Made by a program: the position numbers and the translations under genes | NCBI RefSeq assembly: GCF_963576615.1 | Contig: NC_088708.1 | Span: forward strand, 44,503,196-44,567,195 | Direction: 5' to 3' | DNA: 64,000 nt | From: Watersipora subatra | Taxonomy: Eukaryota > Bryozoa > Gymnolaemata > Cheilostomatida > Watersiporidae | The notes under the pieces: model-generated | What the model was told of the DNA's origin: nothing | What the model saw: the letters and a program-made list of their open reading frames with translations, nothing else | Database searches by the model: none | Part shown: piece by piece, positions 48,388-61,971 of the stretch | Layout of the letters: each line of letters opens with the position of its first letter | Numbering within the stretch: the first letter of the stretch is position 1

Positions 48388-49645
48388 TGATACTTGAAAT
48401 GTAAACAAAATTGTGCATTGGTTTTATATTATTACTATATTAATAATATTGGTAATTCTAATAATATCAGTGCATTTTACTTCTAATATTGGCCAATATT
48501 GCATTTCTCCTATTGCAGGGGGAGAGATATAAACATATAATCTTTTCCTTTCATTATTGCTGTTTGTTGTATATAATAACATCCACACCCAGTACATTAC
48601 AGCTACCATTGCAGTTATCCTATTGCACTGCAGTGCCATTTGACTGCTAATGTTGCATTTCTCAATCATCAGTACCCTTTCTTTTTTCCAATTTCACTTT
48701 GGTCGTGGGCTGTATGACAGTGGAATTTCTAGTGAAGTAAAAGGGAAACCTATATGTTTGATATGCAATAATTCAGTTGCTATAAACAAGGTAGCAAATG
48801 TCAAAAGGCATTACACTCAAAACCATCCTGACTATGACAGAAGATTTCCTTCAGGTACACCTAGGAGGCAAGAACAGCTTTATAGATTGACAAGGCAGAC
48901 TAATGAAGAAATGGCTATGATGAGGGGAGCTACAAGCTTGCAATAAAGAGCAGCTACTGCTGGTTATGAGGTTTGTTATAAAATTGCTAAGGCAATGGCT
49001 CCATACAGCCACAGCGAACTGTTCAAAGAATGCATGGTTTCAGCCGTTCAAGCGCTCTACCCTGAAAAGCTAGATATTCAGCAAGGGGTTCAGTCAGTAC
49101 CGCTATCTAGGAATACGTGTGCACGACGGATAGAAGCTATTGCCAATCATGTGACTGAAGGTGTCATATATAACTTGAACAGGTGTGAATCATTTTCAAT
49201 TGCAGTAGATGAAAGTACTGTCATAAACAATGTTGCTCAGCTGAGTGTGTTGATTCGGTATTATCTCAACAACAGGTTTAGTGAGGACCTTGCAGCAGTT
49301 ATTCCACTGACAGAACGTATGACTGGAGAAAATATATATCAGGCATTCAAGGCTTACATGGACTCCCATAAAGTGTCAATGCATAAGATAATTTCTGTAG
49401 CGACAAGTGGCGTCCCAGATATAGTGGGTGTATATTCTGTTATTTTGTTAATCACCTGAAAGATAACAATCCTCAGCTGATTGCATTTCATTGTATCATA
49501 CCCGAAGGCATTCTCTGTGCACAACTGAAAAATGAATATGAAAGTCTTATGCTGGACATAATGAAACTAATAAACTTTCTCAGATCAAAATCATCTTTAC
49601 GAAACCGCCAGCTTAGAAGATTTCTACAAGAGTCTGATTCTCAGT
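48388..49645 (+). pseudogene. hAT transposase fragment (BED finger and N-terminal core), truncated
   Basis: 48388-48649 is the untranslated upstream part shared with 31408. Coding from about 48650 has a BED-type finger (CLICNN, then RHYTQNH). A TAA at 48944-48946 interrupts the frame, which then continues through APYSHSELFKECMVSAVQAL and FSIAVDESTVINNVAQLSV, containing the first catalytic Asp. A frame change near 49435 leads to HLKDNNPQLIAFHCIIPEGI (one of the best-conserved hAT segments) and INFLRSKSSLRNRQLRRFL. It ends abruptly at 49645, where Gypsy RT begins. This resembles the ZBED5/GTF2IRD2 group. The C-terminal catalytic and dimerisation region is missing. Confidence 0.85.
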
Positions 49646-52280
49646 ATGATGAATGAAAAGGTAGACCGAGAGTATAGTATCTGTTTAAGCTCCAATTCTA
49701 CTCCTTTTGCCATTCATGTTCCTCAACCTACCGCCTTTCCTCTTAGAGCTAAAGCTGATGAAGCATCAGAGAAAATGCTGGCTGACAAAGTTATAGCCCC
49801 TATAGAAGAACCTACTCCTTGGGTAGCACTAATGGTTGTAGTACTTAAGCCTAATCCAGAGTCGGTGAGAATATGTACTGACTACACTGCTTTGAATAAA
49901 CACATACTTCGGGAAGTACATCCTATGTCTACAGTAGAAGATAGCTTAGCTAATTTAGAACGAGGCATGGTGTTCTCAAAAATCGATGCAAACAGCGGAT
50001 TTTGGCAAATCCCTCTGTCCAATGAGTCTGGTAAGCTTACCACATTTCTTACACACAAAGGCAGGTTTCGTTATTTACGACTTGCTCAAGGTCTAAACAG
50101 TTCTCCAGAAATATTTCAAGCAGAGATGAACAGAATATTACCTGGGATTGAGGGCGTCATTATACACATAGATGATGTGCTGGTCTTTGGAAAAGACAAA
50201 AAGGACCATGACAATAGATTGCAAGAAGTGCTTGGGAGGATTTTAGAATCTGGCATGACACTTAATAAGTCTAAGTGCCAGTTTGGGGTGCCACAGGTTC
50301 AATTTCTTGGTCATATAATTGATAAGGCAGGAATTAATGCTGGTCCCAGGCTCCAAGGAAGCATGGACTTTCCTACACCCAAAACAGTTACAGAGGTTAA
50401 AAGTTTTCTAGGTCTAGCAAATCAGTTCACAAAATTCTCTAGTAAGTTAGCTGAAGTAAGTAAGCCCCTAAGAGATCTTCTTCATGCAGACGTCGCAAAA
50501 GGAGGATGATATTGGGGAGACAGTCAAACCATGGCTTTTCAAAATGTGAAAGACCTGTTCAAAGAACCACCTGTGCTTGCTACATATAGCTCTACAAGGC
50601 ATACGTTTGTGACAGCGGATGCCTCTAATCAATTGGTAGGGGCAACACTCAGTCAGATTCAAGAGGATGGAACAAGAAGGCTAATTGCTACGGCCAGCCG
50701 GTCTCTTAGTGAAACTGAGCAGCGGTATGCTGCTATAGAGAAAGAAGCTCTCGGAGTTTGCTGGGAAATGAAGAAATTCTCTAAGTATGTTCTGAGCATG
50801 AAACGGGTAACCATTGAAACGGATCACAAGCCCCTCATTTCACTATTTGGAGATAAGTTCTTAGATAGACTCCCCACACGTGTTCAGGGTTTCAAGCTTA
50901 GACTTCAGAGGTATGACTATGTAATAACTCATATAAATGGAAAGCATGACATATCTGCGGATGCTGTGTCGAAACATACCTGTGCTAAACCAGATTTATC
51001 ACACACATCTAGAGTTGAAGAGATAGAACACTACGGTGCTGAAATAGTTCATCTCAATAGATTAGATCGACGTTTAGAAGCTATGCATAAGAGACAGCAA
51101 AATGATGAGGTGTTTTTAAGGTCATATCATATGTAGAAAAAGGCTGGCCATCCTATCTTTCTTCTGTTGACAGTTCTAAAACTTTACTTTGATCAACAAG
51201 ACTTTTTAAGCATCAGCAAAAGATTCCTATTGTTTGGAACACACATTGTTATACCCTTTCCACAAAGGTTCCATGTGCTACCAGACTTGCATCAAGGTCA
51301 TCTCGGTATCACCAAAAGTCAGTCTAGAGCCAGAAACTGTGTATGATGGCCCAACATGTCAAAAGCTATTGAGACTATGATAAATCAATGTCTGAAGCGT
51401 AGAGAAGAAGTCGCTAAGCCTATCGAACCTCTTAGGCCTACAGTTACACCTGAAAGACCTGAGCAGGTGTTAGGTTCTGATCTCTTTCATTACAAAGGCC
51501 AGGTGTGCTTGATGTTAGTGGACTACTACTCAAGGTTTCCTGAGATAGCTTTGCTAGGAAAGTTCCTCAAGAAGTGTCATATCACACATGAAGAGCATGT
51601 TCTCCAGACACGGTATTCCCGAGTGCCTTATCTCTGACAATGGCCCCTAATATTTGTCTACCGACTTTGCCTTGTTTGTTAAGGACTATGGTTTTACTCA
51701 TGTGACTAGTAGTCTTCATTACCCTAGAGCTAACGGAGCCGCTGAATGAGCGATACAAACGATAAAACGTATGTTAAAGAAAGAGAATGACTCTTATCTG
51801 GCTATGTTAGCTTATAGATCTTCTCCACAACAAGAACATTAATCTCCAGCTGAGCTGCTAATAGGGAGAAAACTACGAACAACAGTTGTTACTCATCCAG
51901 ATACTCTGAAACCTCCACTGCCTGACCATGATGCCTTCAGAGCTAACAATGATGCTTATAATTTACGCATGAAGGACAATCATGACAACACTTGAGTGAG
52001 ACCGTTGAGAATTCTTGAAAGGGGCAGTGCAATATAAATTCATCATAATAGACATGAGGATGTAGTACAAAACCTTACCAATGACTGTATGAGGTCAGTG
52101 TCTGTACAGCGTCACAACGGTCAAGTTTTTACACGTAACCAATCTGCTATTATACCTTCATCTAATGCTGAGCCTTGTACAGCTAGACGTTCTGGTCGTC
52201 AATTTGAACCGCCTAGATATCTAACTGATTATCAGTGTAACTCGGCTGTTTTGAGTATATACAACCAATTGGTTGTATGA
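49646..52280 (+). pseudogene. Ty3/Gypsy pol: RT, RNase H, integrase, broken
   Basis: RT (49646-50509) has RICTDYTALNKHI, FSKIDANSGFWQIPL and the catalytic HIDDVLVFG (IDDV at 50167-50178). RNase H (50531 to about 51000) has VTADASN, EKEALGVCWEMKKF and TDHKPL. A frame change lies between RT and RNase H. Integrase is present in pieces: a HLGI zinc-finger region near 51290 with an internal stop before WPNM, core Asp in SDLFHYKGQVCLM, a frame change near 51630, SDNGP, and RANGAAE before a stop. The tail ends with a RRSGR-type motif at about 52185. There is no gag, protease or 5' LTR. A PPT-like GATAGGGAGATG near 52530 could mark a 3' LTR, but it cannot be confirmed with one end. Confidence 0.9.
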
Positions 52281-52782
52281 TACAATGTAATGCTTTTATA
52301 CGTACTGTTCACCATGTTATGTACCTTTTAAGCTAACTGTGACGTTATGACTAAGCGTGTTAAATATTGGGTATGATGTAAGATGTTAAATGTTTCAAAT
52401 GGCTCAGGGTTCTTTGTTTATGATAAATCTTTTGTTTTTTTGGTTTGCGCTACTTGTGTTGATGGCATCGATATATTTTATTACCACTGTTGTATGTTCA
52501 GGAGCTTTAGTTTGAGCCAAGTATATAACTGATAGGGAGATGTTGCATTATTTACTTAGTGTGAGTCAACCTTATTTCATATCAAATATGCATAGACACC
52601 AATATTGTTCTTGATATTGCTTAATGAGTATCGCCGCATTCTATGCTGGAGATGACGAGATAATTATGAGTAATAAAGCATTTTTCCGGTTTCTACTTGC
52701 TAATCTAAAACATTAATATATTTAGTACTAATGACAATCCAATAATAACTTATGATTAGGGCTGCATATAACGAATCCAACA

Positions 52783-52927
52783 ATGGCTGCGATTAACTGT
52801 TCGTTTTCTCATCTTTTAAGAGCTTGTAATCACATTTCCACATATTTTGCACCTACAACACAGCAGAGTGAAACATGGTGAACCTTTTGATACCAAATAA
52901 CTGTAATGTGATTTTTGTTGCAAGTCA
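52783..52927 (-). mobile_element. One-ended remnant of the TTGACTTGCAAC MITE
   Basis: About 145 bp corresponding to one inverted end (AGCTTGTAATCACATTTCCA through TTGTTGCAAGTCA), then CCTTTAG, the complement of the AAAGG that precedes other copies. The rest of the element is missing. Confidence 0.8.
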
Positions 52928-52929
52928 AC

Positions 52930-55900
52930 CTTTAGGTTTAATACATAGAAAAGAGCATCTCATACCTTATTTCCTGTACTTACAGGAGATATGGTTGTCA
53001 AGCGGTGATTTTGCGATTAAAAGGTGAGTAGAAATACATAAATAAGATTTTCTTTGCGCCACACGCAATTTGCCAAATCAGCTCCCTGAAAATAAATCTG
53101 TGCCTTTTTTAATACGGAATGTATTTGCTTGCACAGATAACACATAGGTCCTTAGTCTGTTGCCGCTATCACCCTGTCTGAAACTACCATCAACGTTGGT
53201 AGTAGTAGTGAAAATTTAATACCTTTATTTAAATTGATTACCACTGTTAGCTATTATGGATTACATAGTTCATTATAATCAAGTTTCACATTCTAATAAG
53301 CCAACAAGTTTTACTAAAGTTCTAAGATGTGGAGTATCATCTACAAACAGTCAGAGAGGTTCTTAGCAAACCAATTAAAATCATCGTAGCAGCTCGCAGT
53401 GTTTTTCGTATGCAAATACCACACTGAATGCTTGATGAGGTTTGCTAGTGAGTCGAAATAACAAAGAGCTTCTCAAGTTGCAAGGTATCTCAAACCCCTG
53501 AAGAAACTAAGGTGAGATGATAGCAAACTCATTTACTTTATACTTTAATAAATATGTAATAAACGATTCATCAACCAAAGATTAGATGTATTGCTTCATT
53601 GAAAATCCTGCGTTTCCTTCACCTAATCATGCATTTTCCCAAATGAAGCAGTTTCTTACTTGAGTATTGTTTGTTGGTGTTTACTGTAGTCAGCTGGATC
53701 AATGGGTGATAGGTGTTAACTATGATGCATCATTGTCAAACTTCTTTGTCCATATTTTACATATTGGTTGGTTATAAGCTATACAATACGCTACTCTTTG
53801 TCATTGTTGCTGTGTCTTAAGACACTCAGTGTTTCATACACTCAAAGGCTAAAATCAATTTGGTTACTTTTTTTCAGGCCAAGACGGCAGCACTACATAA
53901 CACTATTTGCTACTTCTATTATTAGGCTTCATAAATAGAATAACTATTGTATATTTTGTTTGGATTAATTAGTAATATTGGACTATTTGTTATATAGCAT
54001 GTCTCTGCTGATCTTTTCTAAGACAGACTTGGCTTGTCTATTTACAAAATTGGATACTGTATTGCACTTTGGAACGTCAAACCAATTTCAACACAAAGTG
54101 TAGCACCTTCATGCAACTGTATGATTATTATTTAACTGATGGTTTAGTTAATTTTAAATTATTATATTGTGTCATGCAGAACTTATACTGTACTATTGAG
54201 TTATCACATTATATTCTGGTGTAATGTATTATAATAATTGTATTATGTTGTAATGTATTGAACTGCGTTGCATTGAATTGCATTATAGGGTTTATGTGTT
54301 GCATTATGTTGTGTTATATTATATATTAACACATATTTCGTTGTATTTTAATCTATTGAGTTATGTTATATTGTATTGTTATAGTGCTCATATATTAATT
54401 ATTACCTTACAGATGTATGCGATGTATGATGTAACTAAATATCGTTGTGGCAAGAGCTAAAGGGTGTACATCTGTTCCATTCATGTAGGGCTGTGAGCAT
54501 CGCCTACAGATCCAACTCAGCCTTGTACCTCTTCCTATTTTTAGGTTTTAGATTTATGTCTACACGCTTTGATAGATCATTTTTTCTGATAGGTTGTGTG
54601 CTAGCCAAAAACATTGTATAAAAGTTTTTCAAAATTGGCCCTGGCAATAACTGTATAAAGTGCTTGCTAAACAAACCTCTGCAATAAAACTGTTTTTGTA
54701 AATTGCTCACAGTAGCCAATGATTATAATGCAGTATCTGATTAAGTTTTTTGAGCTTCGCACAACAATCATTTTACCTCTTTGTAACTTTATGGGTAATG
54801 GATAAATATTGCACCATAAAAGTGAGCTCTTATATGTCTACACAATAATTTTGTATTTTGAACTCATTGTCTGTAATGGATGTAATTTTTTACTTTGTAG
54901 TCAGCCACCAGGGACTCAATATGACAGACATTTCTTGCCATCATCTTAGCCACTGGTCTGTCAGGAACCCTTTTTATATTCTGTACAATGGGACTGTACA
55001 ACCACTGATTGACAAACTATACTGTGTACCTCATTGGGCACACTGGTTGCGACGCAGACTAACTCACGAATCTAATGTTTAATTTTTTAAATGAAATTCT
55101 TATGTTGCTGGGCAACACGTGACAAACATAAAGTATTTATTACTACTTTCCGTTGGTACATATTATTTCTTTTATATTTAACTAGCCTTTATGTACAAAA
55201 TTTCTTGCTTTCTTTTAGATTTACTGTACTGGTCGCACGTTGAAAGATTATTAGTGTATTATGTTCGATGATGGCTAACTTTCTGGATGGTTAATGAATA
55301 TCATAGGACTTTGTATGTGTATGTATATATCCCGTATGTATGGACCATGTAATCTCTCCCTTGGTACATTGTTTGCTTATATTAGATAGCATGTTTACCA
55401 AGATACACAGTCTGTTTATCATGATACATCAAAAACTTTTAATCGATTTTAGAAAGCATATTGGAAAGTATCTAATAAAACTATGACATATAATCTTAAA
55501 GCTCGTGATCACTGCCTATATGATCACCATCCTCAATCTCGTGCTCCACAGCTCGCAAAACGCTCGTTTATTGGTTTTTGCTATTACTAAGGCTTATTAG
55601 CTCATTAGAATGTAGTATTTGATTATAGTGAATTATGCAATCCATGATAGCTAGCTTTGGAAATCGGTATAAATAGGGAATTAAAGTTTTTGCCTGTTAC
55701 TACCGACGCTGACTAATCGCTGGGCGAGACAGGAAACGGACTACGAACCTAATTGGTATCGGTGTAATTTAACATCCCCGTACTAACAACATGACGTAAA
55801 TGTAGATCTACGGCTTTGATTAGCTGGTACGACTGATTGCACTTGTAAGAAAAATTTTATTATTGCATTACTGCAGTACTACTCACCTTTTAATGGCCAA

Positions 55901-56000
55901 TTACTCCTAGATTAGCAGTAGGAGAGAGGATTAATAATGACTAGGTTAAAAATATGCTAAAAGTATTAAGCCATCATAGACCCCTCATAGATCCCATCTT
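52930..56000. other. Intergenic region between the sulfotransferase genes
   Basis: No gene recognised. Degenerate TTGTATTGTATTATG-like low-complexity sequence lies at 54160-54410. Frames at 54504-54719 and 54858-55082 show no known domain. Confidence 0.5.
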
Positions 56001-56177
56001 CAGACCTGCCAACCCAAGAGTGGGGCAATGCGTGAGATTTGGTTTTGGGGCAATTGATGTATCAATGATAGTATATATGAAATTGTGAAAATGGGGCAAA
56101 AATCTCACGCATTTCTATTTTTTCTTTGGGGTAATTGCGTGAGTTTCACGCCCAATGCGTGAGAGTTGGCAGGTATG
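56001..56177. mobile_element. 177-bp hAT-type MITE with perfect 8-bp TSD
   Basis: Ends CAGACCTGCCAAC and GTTGGCAGGTATG (13-bp inverted, one mismatch). CCCATCTT flanks both ends (55993-56000 and 56178-56185). GCGTGAGATT/TCTCACGC words repeat inside in both orientations. Confidence 0.9.
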
Positions 56178-56628
56178 CCCATCTTCTGCCACATGTTGAA
56201 ACGAAAATGCCCTGTGGCCACCAGCCTATTAGCAAGCCCAATGACAAAGAATGTTGGAGTCACGCTTGATCTAACATTCCTACAACATTGCAAAAGCCTT
56301 CTTGAATACTAGTGACACAGTTTATACAGCCTTACTAGTGATACTGCGATAGCTGTGACAGGATAACACACTGTATGTACCTGGAGTCTAAATATCATTT
56401 AACACTCACTGTGACATAGTGTACAACAATTTTACAAGGTAGGTTCACAGTGAGAGGAGTTATAGAGATGCAAGGGAATAGGACAGAAAGAAAACAAAGA
56501 AAAGAAGAGATAGTAGGTAAAAAGAAAGGAGAGAAGTAAGATGAGTAGAAACTGCAGACAGATGGTATGAGCAACAATCTCACTTTTGTCACATGATTTC
56601 TTTTAGCTGAAAACTTTGTTCGTAGGCC

Positions 56629-59600
56629 ATGGACACTCCCGGTCTCACACCATTGTTTGATGCAGAAGGAAAGTTTATCTGGAATACACTCCAGTACAAA
56701 GGTCATAATGTCTATCCATTCCCTAACTTGAAAAAAAAGTTGGATTCATACAGAAAGTCATTTCCTGTACTCGATGATGATATTTATCTGCTGACCTATG
56801 CAAAATCGGGTAAGAATAGCATTACAAAGAGCTAACTTTGGACTTTTAGCACAACCTATAAGTATCATTTTGACCTAAAACTGGAACCAACACGCAGTAA
56901 AATATGCATATTTAGTCGGTAACAAATTGGTTGTAATATATGGTTGACCGCTGAATTTTATTAATGATTTCATGCTTCTTGGTGGATGCTTAATGCAAAA
57001 TATGAATTGGCTGTCATTGGACATGTACACATGGACATGAACAGACCAAACTGTTCGACCAGAAATAATTTTTGAAGCTGTAATACTGTGAATTCAAATC
57101 AATACGCGAAGAGGTATAATACGAAGCCCTCCAAAATCCAAAGTTTTACAAATAATTAATGGCTTTAGTATAAAGTTTTGCCCTTTATTAGTTTTCTATA
57201 ACAATCCAGTAGGCTATGGGATCATCAGGAGTACTAAGAAACTGCTAAATGTTTTTCTTCAGTATGAAGTTTTAGAATTAGCAAAAAAAGCTACTATAAA
57301 TGTTGCACAGGAAGTCACTGGCTGTTTGAAATAGTGATGATGCTAACCCGTAAATCAACAGATCACAGAAAAGAAACTACTGCTCAAAACCTGCTTGAAG
57401 TTTGGTTTGATCCAGAAGCAAAACAAAATGGAGGGCGAAGTGTTATGGTCACTCATTTACCATTCGGCATCATACCACCGGACATACTGACAAACAGCAG
57501 GTAAATACACATAGAGACTACAAGACACAAACCACAACAATTGATGTCAGATTATGAAGTATTTGCTACATTTACGGCCCAACCTGTTGATAATGTCAGA
57601 TATCGGAATTAATCGTTATCCTACCAAGAAGATTTTCTCTTTCAGCTGTTTTCATCTTAATAACAGCGAATTCTTAATACATCTCAAATAATAGCTCCTG
57701 ACATCCACTGTGTCAGAATTTGAGATTTTGTGTATCTGAGAATTTCTGCTCTTACCATCATGCTGTAACGTTATACTCGGTCAGTTACCTAACGTTAGAA
57801 GTGTATAAGAGTTGGTGACTAGTAACTATAAACATAATGTTATACTCAGTCAGTTACCTAACATTAGAAGTGTATAAGAGTTGGTGACTAGTAACTATAA
57901 ACATAATGTTATACTCAGTCAGTTACGTAACATTATAAGTGTATAAAAGAGTTGGTGACTAGTAGCTATAAACATTATGTTATACTCACTCAGTTACCTA
58001 ACGTTAGAAGTGTGTAAGAGTTAGTGACTAGTAACTATAAACATAATGTTATACTCAGTCAGTTACCTAACATTATAAGTGTATAAGAGTTGGTGACTAG
58101 TAACTATAAATATAATGTTATACTCAGTCAGTTACCTAACATTATAAGTGTATAAGAGTTGGTGGCTAGTAACTATAAACATAATGTTATACTCAGTCAG
58201 TTACCTAACATTAGAAGTGTATAAGAGTTGGTGACTAGTAACTATAAACATAACGTTATACTCAATCAGTTACCTAACATTAGAAGTGTATAAGAGTTGG
58301 TGACTAGTAACTATAAACATAATGTTATACTCAATCAGTTACCTAACGTTAGAAGTGTATAAGAGTTGGTGACTAGTAACTATAAACATAATGTTATACT
58401 CAGTCAATTACCTAACATTAGAAGTGTGTAAGAGTTGGTGACTAGTAATTATAAACATAATGTTATAGTCAGTTACCTAACATTAGAAGTGTGTAAGAGT
58501 TGGTGACTAGTAACTATAAACATAATGTTATACTCTGTCAGTTACCTAACATTAGAAGTGTGTAAGAGTTGGTAACTAGTAACTATAAACATAATGTTAT
58601 ACTCTGTCAGTTACCTAACATTAGAAGTGTGTAAGAGTTGGTAACTAGTAACTATAAACATAATGTTATACTCAGTCAGTTACCTAACATTAGAAGTGTA
58701 TAAGAGTTGGTGACTAGTAATTATAAACATAATGTTATAGTCAGTTACCTAACATTAGAAGTGTATAAGAGTTGGCGACTAGTAACTATAAACATAATGT
58801 TGTACTCAGTCAGTTACTTAACATTTGAAGTGTATTATAAGAGTTGGTAACTAGTAACTATAAACATAATGTTATACTCAGTCAGTTACCTAACATTAGA
58901 AGTGTGTAAGAGTTGGTGACTAGTAACTATAAACATAATGTTATACTCAATCAGTTACCTAACGTTAGAAGTGTATAAGAGTTGGTGACTAGTAACTATA
59001 AACATAATGTTATACTCAGTCAATTACCTAACATTAGAAGTGTGTAAGAGTTTGTGACTAGTAACTATAAACATAATGTTATACTCAGTCAGTTACCTAA
59101 CATTAGAAGTGTGTAAGAGTTAGTGACTAGTAACTATAAACATAATGTTATACTCAGTCAGTTACCTAACATTAGAAGTGTGTAAGAGTTAGTGACTAGT
59201 AACTATAAACATAATGTTATACTCAGTCAGTTACCTAACTTTAGAAGTGTGTTAGAGTTGGTGACTAGTAACTACATGTATAAACATAATGTTATACTCA
59301 GTCAGTTACCTAACATTAGAAGTGTATAAGAGTTGGTGACTAGTAATTATAAACATAATGTTATACTCTGTCAGTTACCTAACATTAGAAGTGTGTAAGA
59401 GTTGGTAACTAGTAACTATAAACATAATGTTATACTCAGTCAGTTACCTAACATTAGAAGTGTGTAAGAGTTGGTGACTAGTAACTATAAACATAATGTT
59501 ATACTCTGTCAGTTACCTAACATTAGAAGTGTGTAAGAGTTGGTAACTAGTAACTATAAACATAATGTTATACTCTGTCAGTTACCTAACATTAGAAGTG

Positions 59601-61971
59601 TGTAAGAGTTGGTAACTAGTAACTATAAACATAATGTTATACTCTGTCAGTTACCTAACATTAGAAGTGTGTAAGAGTTGGTAACTAGTAACTATAAACA
59701 TAATGTTATACTCTGTCAGTTACCTAACATTAGAAGTGTGTAAGAGTTGGTAACTAGTAACTATAAACATAATGTTATACTCAGTCAGTTACCTAACATT
59801 AGAAGTGTGTAAGAGTTGGTGACTAGTAACTATAAACATAATGTTATACTCAGTCAGTTACCTAACATTAGAAGTGTATAAGAGTTGGTGACTAGTAATT
59901 ATAAACATAATGTTATACTCAGTCAGTTACCTAACATTAGAAGTGTATAAGAGTTGGCGACTAGTAACTATAAACATAATGTTGTACTCAGTCAGTTACC
60001 TAACATTTGAAGTGTATTATAAGAGTTGGTAACTAGTAACTATAAACATAATGTTATAGTCAGTTACCTAACATTAGAAGTGTATAAGAGTTGGCGACTA
60101 GTAACTATAAATATAATGTTATACTCAGTCAGTTACCTAACATTAGAAGTGTGTAAGAGTTGGTGACTAGTAACTATAAACATATTGTTATACTCAGTCA
60201 GTTACCTAACATTAGAAGTGTATAAGAGTTTGTGACTAGTAATTATAAACATAATGTTATAGTCAGTTACCTAACATTAGAAGTGTATAAGAGTTGGCGA
60301 CTAGTAACTATAAACATAATGTTGTACTCAGTCAGTTACCTAACATTTGAAGTGTATTATAAGAGTTGGTAACTAGTAACTATAAACATAATGTTATAGT
60401 CAGTTACCTAACATTAGAAGTGTATAAGAGTTGGTGACTAGTAATTATAAACATAATGTTATAGTCAGTTACCTAACATTAGAAGTGTATAAGAGTTGGC
60501 GACTAGTAACTATAAATATAATGTTATACTCAGTCAGTTACCTAACATTAGAAGTGTGTAAGAGTTGGTGACTAGTAACTATAAACATATTGTTATACTC
60601 AGTCAGTTACCTAACATTAGAAGTGTATAAGAGTTTGTGACTACTAACTATAAACATAATGTGATACTCAGTCAGTTACCTAACATTAGAAGTGTGTAAG
60701 AGTTAGTGACTAGTAACTATAAACATAATGTTATACTCAGTCAGTTACCTAACATTATAAGTGTATAAGAGTTGGTGACTAGTAATTATAAACATAATGT
60801 CATACTCAGTCAGTTACCTAACATTAGAAGTGTGCAGAGTTAGTGACTAGTAACTATAAACATAATTTTATGATCAAATAGCCAACTGACATTATACTGT
60901 GTAAGGAAGATTTGGTAAATTGTCATTTTTCCTATGTATGCTTTTTGACAGTGGCAAATTTATTCAAATCCACCGAAATCCTGCTGATGTAGCAGTTGCC
61001 TTTTTTCACCATCTGACCAATCAGATAACTGTTTATGATGGTCATCTGAGACATGATTGGACTCCCTTTATTAACGAGATATTCTGTGATCGAGACAAAA
61101 GTAAGTATGGAAACTGTTCTAATATTCTGTCAACAAATATTTACTATAACATGAATAATCAACTGCCTGGCTGATAGTAATAATGCTATAATAAGTGATG
61201 TTATTGATTTTACACTAATAACTGGTATATGATTAAAAAACTACAGTAATACTTTGTGACACAGTGAATCCCGTAACATAGTCAGATATAATTTAAGCAT
61301 TGCAGTTTCTTTTTCTACATTGACAGTTGATTGAAAGTGTCTTTAGAATTGTCCAGTAGTCTTTAAATAAGAAAAGACAACTCTCACACACAATGAGTCA
61401 GCAGTTATAATAACTGAGGAGCTATTATAATAGTGCACCCATGAAAATGGTAAAAGTGATAACTAGAAATGATTTTATTTACTCTTATGTAATAAAATAC
61501 CTAGCGAATGTTGTGATATTAGGCTAATTAAGTCAAACCTTGATGGAACTGAAAGCTTATACTGCCTGATGTTTTGATTCTGATGATTTTTGATTAATCA
61601 CATCTGGTTTGCACATAGCGAGTTTCATTATTCTATCTCTGTATTTTTGTTATCTGGGTGTCATGTGATTAACACCCAATGCTGGTATTTATAATTTATC
61701 ATATTTTGTATTGTACAAGTTTATCATAGTGCTATTGTTGTTGAATTATACCATTATTACATCTAGCAAATAGCCAACAGTTGTTGGTGTCTAAATTGAT
61801 AACTTGTTAATCTTGTCATAGACAAGCATATAAAATCAAGATATGTAATTTCAACCAAAGTGTGATATTGCAGTGACTCAACCCACCTGGTGGGATTACA
61901 CATCTAAATGGTGGACAGAGTTTAAAAATAAACCCAACTACTTACCTGTTTTCTACGAAGAGCTAAAAGAG
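56629..61971 (+). CDS. Second cytosolic sulfotransferase, first four exons (runs past the window)
   Basis: Exons: 56629-56809 (ATG preceded by GTAGGCC; acceptor just upstream), 57311-57500, 60952-61100, 61874-61971, with junction phases 1, 2, 1, 0 identical to the upstream paralogue. About 206 residues are seen; the last two exons should lie beyond 64000. The catalytic His in VMVTHLP is present. The PAPS sites differ: the loop is YAKSGSHW (usually YPKSGTxW), and the 3'-phosphate site reads HRNPADVAVAFF, with Ala where Ser is usual. WWTEFKNKPNYLPVFYEELK matches the conserved substrate-side region. There is no stop or frameshift in the exons, so it may be active with altered cofactor handling, or in early decline. 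Introns 2 and 4 are filled with minisatellites. Confidence 0.92.
57776..60868. repeat. 69-bp minisatellite, about 45 copies, in sulfotransferase intron 2
   Basis: Unit starts TTATACTCAGTCAGTTACCT, then AACATTAGAAGTGTATAAGA, then GTTGGTGACTAGTAACTATA and AACATAATG. Variants differ by TATA/TGTA, GGTGAC/GGTAAC/GGCGAC, loss of ACTC, and occasional small insertions. Groups of variants recur in order (for example near 58670-58860 and 59860-60060), suggesting duplication of multi-unit blocks. TAACATTA and TAATGTTA within a unit can pair. Confidence 0.97.
61175..61870. other. Intron 3 of the second sulfotransferase gene
   Basis: AT-rich, nothing recognised. Confidence 0.5.

Noticed and set aside
52530..52740. 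Possible 3' LTR of the Gypsy element after GATAGGGAGATG
   Set aside because: No second LTR copy is in the window, so the boundaries cannot be supported.
57776..60868. Regularly spaced repeats resembling a CRISPR array
   Set aside because: Units are contiguous with no unique spacers, in an intron of an animal gene.
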